A DNA stretch of 64,000 nt from contig SCQP01000001.1 in NCBI GenBank assembly GCA_004299485.1, positions 496,001 to 560,000 on the forward strand. Direction: 5' to 3'. The stretch's first letter is position 1; each line of letters begins with the position of its first letter. The stretch comes from Acidobacteriota bacterium (GTDB lineage: Bacteria > Acidobacteriota > Terriglobia > Terriglobales > SCQP01). The translations under genes were made by a program, and so were the position numbers. Under the pieces are notes generated by a model. That model was not told the origin of the DNA, ran no database searches, and saw only the letters and a list, made by a program, of their open reading frames with translations. This document shows, in pieces, positions 45,302 through 54,275 of this stretch.

Positions 45302-48300
45302 GTGTTTCTGGAGCTGCACGCGGCGAGCGCCTTCAGTTTTTTGCGCGGCGCTTCCCTGCCCGAAGAACTGGTCGAGCGCGCGGCGGCGCTGGAGATGCCG
45401 GTGCTGGGGCTGATCGACGGCGATGGTTTTTACGGCGCGCCCCGGTTCCACCTGGCGTGCCGGCGGGCGGGCGTGCGGCCGCTGTTTGGCGCGGAGATCA
45501 CGCTGGAGGATGGCGCGCGGCTGCCAGTGTTGGCGGCCAGCCGTGCGGGGTATCGCAGTCTGTGCCGGCTGCTCAGCCGCATGCACCTGCGCGGCGCGGC
45601 GCCGGGCGTAGGGCGGATGCAGTACAGCGAATTGGCCGAATTGGAAGAGGTGATTGCGCTCAGCGGCGATGAGGAGGGTCCGCTGGCGTGGACGCTGCGC
45701 GCGGGCGGCACGGACGCGGCGCGAGAACGGCTGGAGCAGTTGGCGTCGGCCTTCGGGAGCGGCAATCTCTATGTCGAGCTGCAGCGGCATTACCTGCGCG
45801 AGCAGGAAGAGCGCAACCGGGCGGCGATCGGGCTGGCGCGCGCGCTGAAGCTGCCGCTGGTGGCGACCAACGGCGTGCGCTACGCCACGCCGGCGGCCCG
45901 GCCGGTGCTTGATGTGTTCACCTGCCTGCGGCTGCATACGCGGCTCGAGTCAGCGGGACGGAAACTGGAACCGAATGCGCAGCGGTTTCTGGCCGCACCG
46001 GCGATGGTGGAACGGCGCTTTCGCGACCTGCCCGAAGCCCTCGCGCATACGGCGGAAATTGCCGCGCGCTGCACATTCACGCTCGATGATCTGGGCTACG
46101 AATTTCCGCAGCCGCCGGTGCCGGAGGGACACACGCCGCAATCGTGGCTGCGGGAGCAGACCTGGCGCGGAGCACGCCGGCGCTATGGCGCACTGCGGGC
46201 CGAGGTGCGCGCGCAGCTCGAACACGAGCTGGAGATCATCGGCAAGCTCAAGCTGGCGGGGTATTTTTTGATTCTGGACGGCATCATGGACTACTGCCGG
46301 GCGCACGGCATCCTGGCGCAGGGGCGCGGCTCGGCGGCCAACAGCGCGGTGTGCTACAGCCTGGGCATTACCGCCGTCGATCCCATCGGGATGCAGTTGC
46401 TGTTCGAGCGGTTTTTGTCGGAGGAGCGCGGCGAGTGGCCCGACATTGATCTGGATTTGCCCTCGGGCGAGCTGCGCGAGCAGGTGATTCAGTACGTGTA
46501 CGGACGCTATGGGCAGGGGACAGCCAGCGCTGCAGCGATGACAGCCAATGTGATCACCTACCGGCCGCGTTCCGCCGCGCGTGAAGCCGCCAAGGTGATG
46601 GATTTTCCTGAAGCCGTGCAGGCGAAGCTGGCGCAAATTCTGAGCGCAGCGGGAGGGGTGCTCGATCTGCCGAGCTGGCAGGAAACCCTGCAGCAGCGCG
46701 GGCGGGCGGCGCGCTTTCCGCCTGCAGCCGCCGACGTGGCGCCGGCAGTGGCGGCGGGGCTGCGCCAGGCGGGGTTCGATCCGGAACATCCGCAGATGCT
46801 GCGGTTTCTGTACGTGTGCCAGGCGATGCAGGATTTGCCGCGCCATCTGGGGCAGCACTCGGGCGGCATGGTGCTGTGCGCGGGGCCGCTGAGCGAAATT
46901 GTGCCGCTGCAGCCGGCGGCGATGCCGAAGCGGGTGGTGATTCAGTGGGACAAGGAAGACTGCGCGGCGCTGGGGCTGATCAAGGTCGATCTGCTGGGAC
47001 TGGGGATGATGGCGGTGCTGCAGGATACGCTGGTAAGCGTGCGCGACCGGCTGCCGCGGGCAGTGGGCAGCGCGGCCACGGCCGATCTGGACTGGCTGCC
47101 GCCGGAAGATGCGGACGTGTACCGGACGCTGCGGGCGGCGGATACGGTGGGCCTGTTTCAGGTGGAGTCGCGGGCGCAGATGGCGACGCTGCCGCGCATG
47201 CAGCCGCGGCGGTTCTACGACCTGGTGATTGAAGTGGCGATTATCCGGCCGGGGCCGATCACGGGCGATCTGGTGAATCCGTATCTGCGGCGGCGGGCGG
47301 GCGAGGAGGAGGTGCGGGTGCCGCATCCGCTGCTGGAGCCGATTCTGCGGCGCACGTTAGGCGTGCCGCTGTTTCAGGAACAGCTTTTGAAAATGGCGAT
47401 GACGGTGGCAGGGTTTACCGGCGGGCAGGCGGAAGAGCTGCGACGGGCAATGGGCTTCAAGCGCAGTCAGCAGCGGATGGCGGAGATCGAGCGGCAACTG
47501 CGGGCGGGCATGAGCGAGCGCGGCATTGACGCGGCCGCGGCGGATGAGATCATCCGTTCGATCACCTCGTTTGCGCTGTACGGTTTTCCGGAATCGCACG
47601 CCGCCAGCTTTGCCCTGCTGGTATACGCCAGCGCGTACCTGAAGCAGTATTTCCCCGAGGAGTTTCTAGCGGCGATGCTGAACCATCAGCCCATGGGGTT
47701 TTACCATCCGGCGACGCTGGTGCGCGACGCGCAGCGGCACGGGGTGGTGGTGCTGCCGGTATCGGTGGCGGCGTCGGAGTGGGATTGCACCGCCGGGCGG
47801 CTGGCGCGCGGGCGCGCGGGGCGAGCGGTACGGCTGGGGCTGCGCTACGTGAACGGGTTGCGCGAGAGCGTAGGCAGGCAAATCGCCGAAGAACGGCGGG
47901 CGCGGGCGTTTACTTCGTTTGAGGATCTATGCCGGCGGGTGGCGCTGAATGCCGAGGAAGCACGCCGGCTGGGGGAGTTGGGCGCCTGCAAGGCGTTTGG
48001 GGCATTGACTGGCGCGGGGCCTGGCGTGGCTGCGCCACACCACCCGCTTGACGCTCGGCCGGGCCGGGGACCCCGAGAGCCCCAACCCGGCCTCCGGGCG
48101 ACGCGGCGCACGGCGCTGTGGCAGATTGAGGCGGCGCAGCGCGCGCCCGGCTCGCTCTATGCACCGTTGCCGGAGCCGGGCATGGAGCCGGATGCGATCA
48201 GTCCGCTGCCGGAGATGGACACGCGCGAGCGGATGGAGGCGGACTTTGCCGCGAGCGGCCTGACGCTGGGGCCCCATCCACTGGCATTTGAGCGGACGCG

Positions 48301-48640
48301 GCTGCGACAGCAAGGCTATGTGACCGCGGCGGAGCTGGCAGGGCTGCGGCATCAGCAGAAGGTCGCCATTGCCGGCGCGGTGATTGCGCGGCAACGGCCA
48401 GAAAATGCCAAAGGCGTGGTGTTTTTGTCGTTGGAGGACGAGACCGGCATCAGCAACATCATCATCTGGCCGCAGGTATATGAGCGCTATCGTCTGGAGT
48501 GCCTGGGCGCGGCGCACCTGGAAATTCACGGCCGCCTGCAACGGCAGCGCGGAGTGATTCATGTGCTGGCGGAAACGCTCGCGCCGCTGCACACCGGCGC
48601 GGCGCTGCTGCCGGCCAGCCCGGCGCGGGATTTCCGCTAA
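45302..48640 (+). CDS. dnaE2: Error-prone DNA polymerase DnaE2 with in-frame repeat insertion
   Basis: C-family translesion polymerase of 1112 residues that copies damaged DNA with ImuA and ImuB. N-terminal PHP domain (LHAASAFSFLRGAS), polymerase palm with the catalytic PDIDLDLPS (about residues 380-388), and GFPESHAASFALLVYASAYLK in the fingers region. The C-terminus has an OB-fold (KVAIAGAVIARQRPENAKG). Around residues 901-932 it carries the segment ALTGAGPGVAAPHHPLDARP... encoded by a palindromic element shared with the next gene, between the helix-hairpin-helix KAFGA and RRTALWQ. The GTG start has GGAGG six bases upstream. Confidence 0.93.
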   Translation: MFLELHAASAFSFLRGASLPEELVERAAALEMPVLGLIDGDGFYGAPRFHLACRRAGVRPLFGAEITLEDGARLPVLAASRAGYRSLCRLLSRMHLRGAAPGVGRMQYSELAELEEVIALSGDEEGPLAWTLRAGGTDAARERLEQLASAFGSGNLYVELQRHYLREQEERNRAAIGLARALKLPLVATNGVRYATPAARPVLDVFTCLRLHTRLESAGRKLEPNAQRFLAAPAMVERRFRDLPEALAHTAEIAARCTFTLDDLGYEFPQPPVPEGHTPQSWLREQTWRGARRRYGALRAEVRAQLEHELEIIGKLKLAGYFLILDGIMDYCRAHGILAQGRGSAANSAVCYSLGITAVDPIGMQLLFERFLSEERGEWPDIDLDLPSGELREQVIQYVYGRYGQGTASAAAMTANVITYRPRSAAREAAKVMDFPEAVQAKLAQILSAAGGVLDLPSWQETLQQRGRAARFPPAAADVAPAVAAGLRQAGFDPEHPQMLRFLYVCQAMQDLPRHLGQHSGGMVLCAGPLSEIVPLQPAAMPKRVVIQWDKEDCAALGLIKVDLLGLGMMAVLQDTLVSVRDRLPRAVGSAATADLDWLPPEDADVYRTLRAADTVGLFQVESRAQMATLPRMQPRRFYDLVIEVAIIRPGPITGDLVNPYLRRRAGEEEVRVPHPLLEPILRRTLGVPLFQEQLLKMAMTVAGFTGGQAEELRRAMGFKRSQQRMAEIERQLRAGMSERGIDAAAADEIIRSITSFALYGFPESHAASFALLVYASAYLKQYFPEEFLAAMLNHQPMGFYHPATLVRDAQRHGVVVLPVSVAASEWDCTAGRLARGRAGRAVRLGLRYVNGLRESVGRQIAEERRARAFTSFEDLCRRVALNAEEARRLGELGACKAFGALTGAGPGVAAPHHPLDARPGRGPREPQPGLRATRRTALWQIEAAQRAPGSLYAPLPEPGMEPDAISPLPEMDTRERMEADFAASGLTLGPHPLAFERTRLRQQGYVTAAELAGLRHQQKVAIAGAVIARQRPENAKGVVFLSLEDETGISNIIIWPQVYERYRLECLGAAHLEIHGRLQRQRGVIHVLAETLAPLHTGAALLPASPARDFR
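48002..48096 (+). repeat. In-frame palindromic element, copy 1 (inside dnaE2)
   Basis: This 95-bp sequence matches the copy at 48997-49091 at 86 of 95 positions without gaps. It holds two hairpins: GTGGC-TGC-GCCAC, and a long GGCCGGG..CCCGGCC stem with two mismatches inside. With the next base it encodes 32 residues in frame. Confidence 0.93.
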
Positions 48641-48654
48641 ACTGAGCCTCAGCT

Positions 48655-49398
48655 ATGTGTGGACGCTTCACACTGCGCTCGGACGGCAACGCGCTGGCGC
48701 AGCATTTCGAGTTGGACGCGGCGCTGGCGGCGGCACTGCCGCCGGCGCGCTACAACATTGCGCCCACGCAGACGATTCCGGTCATCCGCTGGAACGCGGA
48801 TAGCGGCAAGCGGGAACTGGTGATGCAGCGCTGGGGACTGGTGCCGCACTGGGCGAAAGATCGGAAGCCGCTGCCGGCGTTATTTAATGCGCGGGCGGAA
48901 ACACTGGCCACCAGGCCGGCGTTCCGCGAGGCGTTGCGCGCGCGGCGCTGCCTGATTCCTGCCGACGGCTTTTACGAATGGAAAGCGGTGGGCAAGGCAT
49001 TGACTGGCACGGGGCCTGACATGGCTGCGCCACGCCACCCGCTTGACGCTCGGCCGGGCTGGGGGCCCCAGGAGCCCCAGCCCGGCCTCCGCGTGAAGCA
49101 GCCGTGGTTTGTGCACCGGCCCGGCGATGGACTATTCGCCTTTGCCGGACTGTGGGAGGGTGAAACCTGCACCATCATCACGCGCACACCCACGCCGCAA
49201 ATGGCAGCGCTGCACGACCGCATGCCGGCCATTCCTACACCCGGCGATTACAGCGCCTGGCTGGATCCGGTGCGCAGCCGCGCCGAGGAATTGCTGCCTT
49301 TGCTCGACCATCCGCCCGAGCTGGAGATCTTCCCAGTGCGGCCGCTGGTCAACCGCGCCGCGGCCGACGGGCCCGAGTGCGTGATGCGAATGTTATAA
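48655..49398 (+). CDS. SRAP/HMCES-like DNA-protein crosslink protein
   Basis: SOS-associated YedK/HMCES homologue, 247 residues, that caps abasic sites in single-stranded DNA through Cys2. The N-terminal MCGRFTL (Cys2 exposed after Met removal), PARYNIAPTQ, MRWGL-like MQRWGLVPHW, NARAET, CLIPADGFYEWK and AGLWE motifs are all there, as is PTP/H-R-MPAI near residue 185. Residues about 115-146 come from the palindromic repeat, inserted between FYEWKAVGK and KQPWFVHRP, a loop that varies in the family. It lies 15 bases after dnaE2, so is part of the same damage-response operon. Confidence 0.93.
   Translation: MCGRFTLRSDGNALAQHFELDAALAAALPPARYNIAPTQTIPVIRWNADSGKRELVMQRWGLVPHWAKDRKPLPALFNARAETLATRPAFREALRARRCLIPADGFYEWKAVGKALTGTGPDMAAPRHPLDARPGWGPQEPQPGLRVKQPWFVHRPGDGLFAFAGLWEGETCTIITRTPTPQMAALHDRMPAIPTPGDYSAWLDPVRSRAEELLPLLDHPPELEIFPVRPLVNRAAADGPECVMRML
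48997..49091 (+). repeat. In-frame palindromic element, copy 2 (inside the SRAP gene)
   Basis: Second copy, in the same reading frame as copy 1. Its main hairpin is perfect: a 13-bp stem GGCCGGGCTGGGG / CCCCAGCCCGGCC with a ten-base loop, preceded by the partial hairpin TGGC-TGC-GCCA. Confidence 0.93.
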
Positions 49399-49422
49399 CA
49401 TGCGCTACTCCGCTGCCGGTGA

Positions 49423-49638
49423 TTATTCCCCACGAAGGTCCCGCCCATACGCGGCCTAACGAACGAGGTGCTTCACCTGCGCGGAGGTGACTGGACCGAC
49501 GCCTATTTGGCGGCGTCCAGCATCGCGGGCGGTTACCGGCTCGTGTCGCTTGACGCTGATTTCAGGCGCTTTCCCGGACTCGACTGGGCATGGTGGGCGC
49601 AGCCTATAGCGATGCTAAAACTGCTTTTAGTGTGGTGA
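49423..49638 (+). pseudogene. Remnant of a VapC-like PIN-domain toxin
   Basis: A 71-codon open stretch without a start. Its middle reads NEVLHLRGGDWTDAYLAASSIAGGYRLVSLDADFRRFPGLDW: the C-terminal half of a PIN domain, with TDAYLAA and LDADFRRFPG holding the two distal acidic residues of the VapC active site. The N-terminal half (with the first Asp) and any vapB are absent. The 3' end runs into the tail of the minus-strand UPF0182 gene. It is a decayed toxin. Confidence 0.75.
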
Positions 49639-52578
49639 GCCGCCGCTGAGGGCTTTTTTGAGGGCCTGCTGGGCGGCCTGCAGCTCAGCGCCGGCCTCGG
49701 CAAATTTGCCCTGGGCGGTGAGCTGCTGGTAGCGGCTCAGGTGCGCCTGTACCGATTCCAGAATGGCGCGCGGCAGCTTGGCGACGGTCGCAGGCGGGCC
49801 CGTGGCGGGGACGCCGGAAGTCGCGGCATTGGCGCTGGCGACGACGTTGGACTGGTTGGTGTCGCTGGGGCCGGGCTGCTGGGCGAGCGTGGCGATGGCG
49901 GTAGGCAAGTCATCGCTATAGACGATGCGATTGCCAACGGCAAGGACCATTTTCTTCAGCTCGGGCAACTGGGCCTGCGGGGCCTGAATGTAGATAGGTT
50001 CGACGTAGATGAACGTTCCGCCGACCGGCAGCACCAGCGTGGTGGCGCGGATCACACGGCTGCCTTCCTGATTCCACAGGCTCAGATCCTTGCTGATGTC
50101 GCGGTTTTGATCGACGCGGCTTTCGATTTGCAGCGGACCGTAGACCAACTGCTCCTTGGGCAGACGATAGAAGATCAACTGGCCGTAATGAGCGGGATCG
50201 CAGCGTGCGGCGACCCAGGCGATGAGGTTGTCGCGGCCGTGGCTGGTGAACGGGACCAGCAGGACAAATTCGGCCTGGCTGTCGCCCGGCAAGCGCAGCA
50301 TGACGTAGTAGGGCTTGGTGGGCTGACTGGTTTCCTGCATCACCACCTGCTTGGCGATGTCCCACTGGTCTTCCTTGTTGTAAAAAACCTGGGGATCGCG
50401 CATGTGGTAGAGGCGATAGATCTGCGCCTGGGTTTCAAACAGCGCTTGCGGATAGCGGATGTGCGCCAGCAGACCCGTGGGCATAGCCGAGCGTGGCAGG
50501 AACAGATGCGGGAAAACGGCGCGATAGGCGGCAAGGATCGGATCCCTGGGGTCGAACACGTACATATGGACCGTGCCGTTATAGGCGTCGACGGTGACCT
50601 TGACGCTGTTGCGGATGTAGTTCAGATTCTCGTCGCCGACGGCGGTGGATTCCGAGTAGGGATGGAGACTCGAGGTCGTGTAAGCGTCAATCATCCAGAA
50701 CAGATGACCGTGGCTGTCGATGACCAGATAAGGGTCGGAATCGTAGGTCAGGAAGGGTGCAACGGTTTCGACCCGGTCCAGGATCTGGCGGTGCAACAGT
50801 ATGCGGGTGCGGGGCGTGAAGTAGTGCGAGAGGATGACGTTGGGATCGTTCTGTTGAATCGCGGCGGCGAGGCGCAGGAGCGGATTGGAAAGCAGAATTC
50901 CGGCGGTGCCGTGGTAGGTGGTGTAGGCGTTGTCGTCGCCCTTGGGGTAGTCGAACTCGTCCTGCTGGGTATCGACGTAGACGGGGAGATTGGTGTCCTG
51001 AGCGAAGTACAAGCCGCCGCGGGTGATCTGGAAATCCTTGAAGGGACCAGTGGGCGGAGCATCCCTGAGGATCATGACCGGCTCGCCCTCCGGCGTCGAG
51101 GTGTTGACCATGGCGGCGACGGCGCCAAAGCCATGGGTATATTCGAGCCGCAGGTTCACCCAGGTCTGCGCGGATTGGGGCAGGCGGCTGGTGTCAAGGG
51201 CGCGGGCGGCGATCAACACCTGGCGGACGTGGCCATCGATGTTGTAACGATCGACGTCGACATGGGGAAAATCGTAGTAGGGGCGGAGGGCCTGGAGCTG
51301 GTTGGCGTCGGCCTGGAATGGGCCTTCATCCCAGAGGCGGATGTTGTCAGCCGTATCAGGATATTTGGCCAGGTCGAGCTGCACGTCGCTGTTGGGCGTA
51401 AAGGCTTCTTCGTGCGAGGTCTGCTCGAGGTTGTAGGCCATGCGGGTGGCCTTGATGTGGTCGGCAATGAAAGGCGTTTCGAGGGCCAGTTCGTTGGGTG
51501 CGACATAGAAACGCAGGACGGCGGCCTGCAGAATCGAGGGCAGAATCGCCAGGCCAAGGAACACCAGAATGACCGTACCCGGCAGCCAGCGCGGCGTGTC
51601 GCGCGGCACCCAGGGCGCGATGGCTTCATCCCAGGCGTTGGGCGGCTTGTGGCCAAAATGGCGGTCACCGAACTTCGGTGGGCCACGGCGCGCGAACAGG
51701 ATGAGGAGGACGAGAGCGATGGCGCCGGCAATCTGCAGCCAGAGCAGCGGAATGCCCCAGTTGATGTCGACGAAATCGGCGCCGGTCAAAAAGTTGTGCT
51801 GCGAATACAGCAGCGAGTAACGCGCGAAGAACTGTGATACGGCGAAGATGATGAGCAGCACGATGGCGCCGGCGCGCACCAGGTTGCCGAGATTGACGGA
51901 GGGCGGACGCGGCACTTCGGTAGAACTGCCGGCGTAGCCGCGGCCTTCCATTTGCGCCATAACGCGCGCGCGCATCTCGCGCATGCGTTCGGCAGAAGTT
52001 CCCGCAATGGAGGTGATGGCGGCAATGAGCACGCCCAGCACGGCCAGCGTTGCGACCCAGGCCCAGATCATCTCGTAGAAGGGCAGCCGGAACATGTAGA
52101 ACGCCAGGTCGTGATGGAAGATGGGATCGGTATAGGCGCCGGTGGAGTGAGCGCCCAGAAAGAGCGCGATGGTCCAGGGATTGACGAGGTTGACCGAGGC
52201 CAGAATGCCAAGCAGCGCAGCGACGGGATAGCCCACGATACCGAAGAGCGAGGTGCGGGCAAGATCGGTACGGCAGTGGCGGCGCGCCAGCGCGAAGACG
52301 ATGACCAGAGCGAGCGCGGCGACGATGGCGGCGGCGGTTTGCGGCAGCCAGCGGATACGCAGGTACTGCCAGAAGGTGGGCAATTGGCCCAGGGCACGCC
52401 ACCAGGCCCAGTCGATCCAGAAGCTCGAGCCTTCGATCAGAATGACGAGCGCCGCGATGGCGATGCCGATATCGCGCGTGAGCGCGGCGCCTTGCAAGCG
52501 GCCGTAGTGGCGCTTCATGCGTACCTGCGAGGCCACGACCACAAGGACGATGGCGATAAAGACGAGGGCAGCTTCCAC
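49627..52578 (-). CDS. UPF0182 family large membrane protein
   Basis: A 983-residue inner-membrane protein with seven or so hydrophobic helices in the first 340 residues (for example VFIAIVLVVVASQV and IAIAALVILIEG), then a large periplasmic-type domain with GYTHGFGAVAAMVNT-like blocks (LEYTHGFGAVAAMVNTS) and IRYPQALFETQAQIYRLYHM, which mark UPF0182 (COG1615). The function of this family is unknown. The C-terminal 70 residues form an Ala/Gln-rich helical tail, common in the family. Confidence 0.88.
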   Translation of the reverse strand: MEAALVFIAIVLVVVASQVRMKRHYGRLQGAALTRDIGIAIAALVILIEGSSFWIDWAWWRALGQLPTFWQYLRIRWLPQTAAAIVAALALVIVFALARRHCRTDLARTSLFGIVGYPVAALLGILASVNLVNPWTIALFLGAHSTGAYTDPIFHHDLAFYMFRLPFYEMIWAWVATLAVLGVLIAAITSIAGTSAERMREMRARVMAQMEGRGYAGSSTEVPRPPSVNLGNLVRAGAIVLLIIFAVSQFFARYSLLYSQHNFLTGADFVDINWGIPLLWLQIAGAIALVLLILFARRGPPKFGDRHFGHKPPNAWDEAIAPWVPRDTPRWLPGTVILVFLGLAILPSILQAAVLRFYVAPNELALETPFIADHIKATRMAYNLEQTSHEEAFTPNSDVQLDLAKYPDTADNIRLWDEGPFQADANQLQALRPYYDFPHVDVDRYNIDGHVRQVLIAARALDTSRLPQSAQTWVNLRLEYTHGFGAVAAMVNTSTPEGEPVMILRDAPPTGPFKDFQITRGGLYFAQDTNLPVYVDTQQDEFDYPKGDDNAYTTYHGTAGILLSNPLLRLAAAIQQNDPNVILSHYFTPRTRILLHRQILDRVETVAPFLTYDSDPYLVIDSHGHLFWMIDAYTTSSLHPYSESTAVGDENLNYIRNSVKVTVDAYNGTVHMYVFDPRDPILAAYRAVFPHLFLPRSAMPTGLLAHIRYPQALFETQAQIYRLYHMRDPQVFYNKEDQWDIAKQVVMQETSQPTKPYYVMLRLPGDSQAEFVLLVPFTSHGRDNLIAWVAARCDPAHYGQLIFYRLPKEQLVYGPLQIESRVDQNRDISKDLSLWNQEGSRVIRATTLVLPVGGTFIYVEPIYIQAPQAQLPELKKMVLAVGNRIVYSDDLPTAIATLAQQPGPSDTNQSNVVASANAATSGVPATGPPATVAKLPRAILESVQAHLSRYQQLTAQGKFAEAGAELQAAQQALKKALSGGSPH

Positions 52579-52582
52579 GGAT

Positions 52583-52617
52583 TACAGTTTACAGTTTCCA
52601 GTTCACAGTTTACAGTT
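52583..52617. repeat. ACAGTTT-type short repeat between UPF0182 and aroDE
   Basis: Four or five imperfect units of ACAGTTT/CCAGTTC, period 8 to 9, just upstream of the UPF0182 start codon. It is a relative of the tract at 31833. Confidence 0.75.
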
Positions 52618-52652
52618 CGGACTCGGGAGGCAGGCGGATGGCAGGGAGGGTC

Positions 52653-54191
52653 TCAGCGTGAGGGGCTGGGCTCGGCCAGGGCCGACAGGACTTCGGCGCG
52701 CATGGTTTCGAGCGGCGCCGGTTTGCCGGTCCAGAGCTCGAATTGCCGGGCGCCTTGAATGACCAGCATCTCCACGCCGCTGATGACCTGCGCGCCGGCG
52801 GCACGGGCACGGCGTGCCAGCTCGGTTTCCCTGGGGTTGTAGACCAGATCAAACACGACCTGGGCGTGGATTTCGTCGGTGGCCAGCAGAGACTCCCTCT
52901 CATTAGGATACTGCCCGACAGGGGTGGCGTGAACGATTGCCTGCCAGGCGAGCTTTTTGAGATCAGCGCGCGACACCACTTTGACCTTGGCCGCTTTGGC
53001 CAGCGCTTCGGCGTGGGAGCGGGTGCGATTGCAAATCGAAACCTGCGCGCCCTGACTGCGCAGGCCGAACACGGCTGCGCGCGCGGCGCCGCCGGCACCA
53101 AGAACCAGGACCTTGGCGCCACGCAGCGGCAGGGCTTGGCCGAGCGGCTCGAGGATGCCGGCGACGTCGGTGTTGTAGCCGTAAAACTTGCTCTGGCTGC
53201 GCACAATGGTGTTCACCGCGCCCACCGCGGCGCCGAGCGGGTCGACGCGCTCGAGCTGATCGAGAATTGTAGTCTTATAAGGATGCGTGACGCTGATGCC
53301 CTGTAGCGGCACTTCCCCGGCCAATTCCAGGATTTCAGCCGGTTTGCGGCTGAGCAAAGGCAGGTAGACGGCATTCATGCCAAGGCGGCGATAGGCGGCG
53401 GTGTGCATGCGAGGCGAAAGAGAATGCTCGAGTGGGTAGCCGAGAATGCCAAAGATAGCCGTGGCGCGGTTGATTTCTTCCACGCGATAGCGCGACTGCA
53501 ATTCGTGCAGAGTGGGCTGGCCGGGTGCGGTGGCGCCACCGGCATCGAGCGATCCAAACGTAAAGATCGCGCCGGCACGCAGACTCAGCACGCGGCTGAC
53601 CAGCCCCATTTCGCCCATACAAAAAGCGACCAGCGGATGCTCGCCGGCATGGCGCTCGACGAACTGGAGCAGGTCCATGTTGTGGCGCCAGGTCTTGGCG
53701 GTCGTAACCAGCTTATAGATGTCGGCTGGGATCTTTTGCAGACGGCTCCAGATCGGACCGAGCGCGGGCGTGGTGGCGAAGTCGTGATAGGAGACGATGA
53801 GATTGGTTTGCTGCCGCAGCGATTGCAGGGCACTGGCCGCGACCCGCTCGGCGCTCTGCAGCTCGAGGTCGACGGCGGCGCAACCAGCATCGGCTGCGCT
53901 CTTGAGAAGGCTGAGCTGCGCTTCCACCGAACCCTTGAAGTCGCCGCCGTATGCCTGTTTGCGGCAAGTGGCAATCACCAGCGTTTGCGGCGAAGAGCGC
54001 AGGAATTCGCGAATCTGCGGAGGGAAGGCTTTCAGTTGCTTAATGCTGTCCAGGCGCAGCTCGAGCAGGTTCACTTCGCGTGCGGCGCGCTCGGCCTGCG
54101 TCAGCAGCTCATCGGCAGTTCCCGCCTGAAGGGAAGCGCAAACCCGCGGCAGCCGGACGGGAGCAACCCGGTTGGATATAATCCCATGCAT
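52653..54191 (-). CDS. aroDE: Bifunctional 3-dehydroquinate dehydratase / shikimate dehydrogenase
   Basis: Fusion of two consecutive shikimate-pathway enzymes, 512 residues. N-terminal type I dehydroquinase (about 10-220): ELRLDS, ATCRKQ, the Schiff-base Lys in IYKLVTTA, and His in VSYHDFATT. C-terminal shikimate dehydrogenase (about 230-500): GILGYPLEHSLSPRMHTAAY, VTHPYKTTI with the catalytic Lys, YGYNTDVAG and NADP-binding GAGGAARAAVFGL. Such a fusion is known from plants and some bacteria. The start at 54191 is the ATG of MHGIISN; a frame to GTG 54212 exists. Neither has a good ribosome site. Confidence 0.92.
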   Translation of the reverse strand: MHGIISNRVAPVRLPRVCASLQAGTADELLTQAERAAREVNLLELRLDSIKQLKAFPPQIREFLRSSPQTLVIATCRKQAYGGDFKGSVEAQLSLLKSAADAGCAAVDLELQSAERVAASALQSLRQQTNLIVSYHDFATTPALGPIWSRLQKIPADIYKLVTTAKTWRHNMDLLQFVERHAGEHPLVAFCMGEMGLVSRVLSLRAGAIFTFGSLDAGGATAPGQPTLHELQSRYRVEEINRATAIFGILGYPLEHSLSPRMHTAAYRRLGMNAVYLPLLSRKPAEILELAGEVPLQGISVTHPYKTTILDQLERVDPLGAAVGAVNTIVRSQSKFYGYNTDVAGILEPLGQALPLRGAKVLVLGAGGAARAAVFGLRSQGAQVSICNRTRSHAEALAKAAKVKVVSRADLKKLAWQAIVHATPVGQYPNERESLLATDEIHAQVVFDLVYNPRETELARRARAAGAQVISGVEMLVIQGARQFELWTGKPAPLETMRAEVLSALAEPSPSR

Positions 54192-54275
54192 TGTTGAGGC
54201 TACACTTACCACGCGGGGGCATAGTATCGGTCCTTGACGCCCAGTTGCAACAGAAATCCATCACTGATTGGGTGC

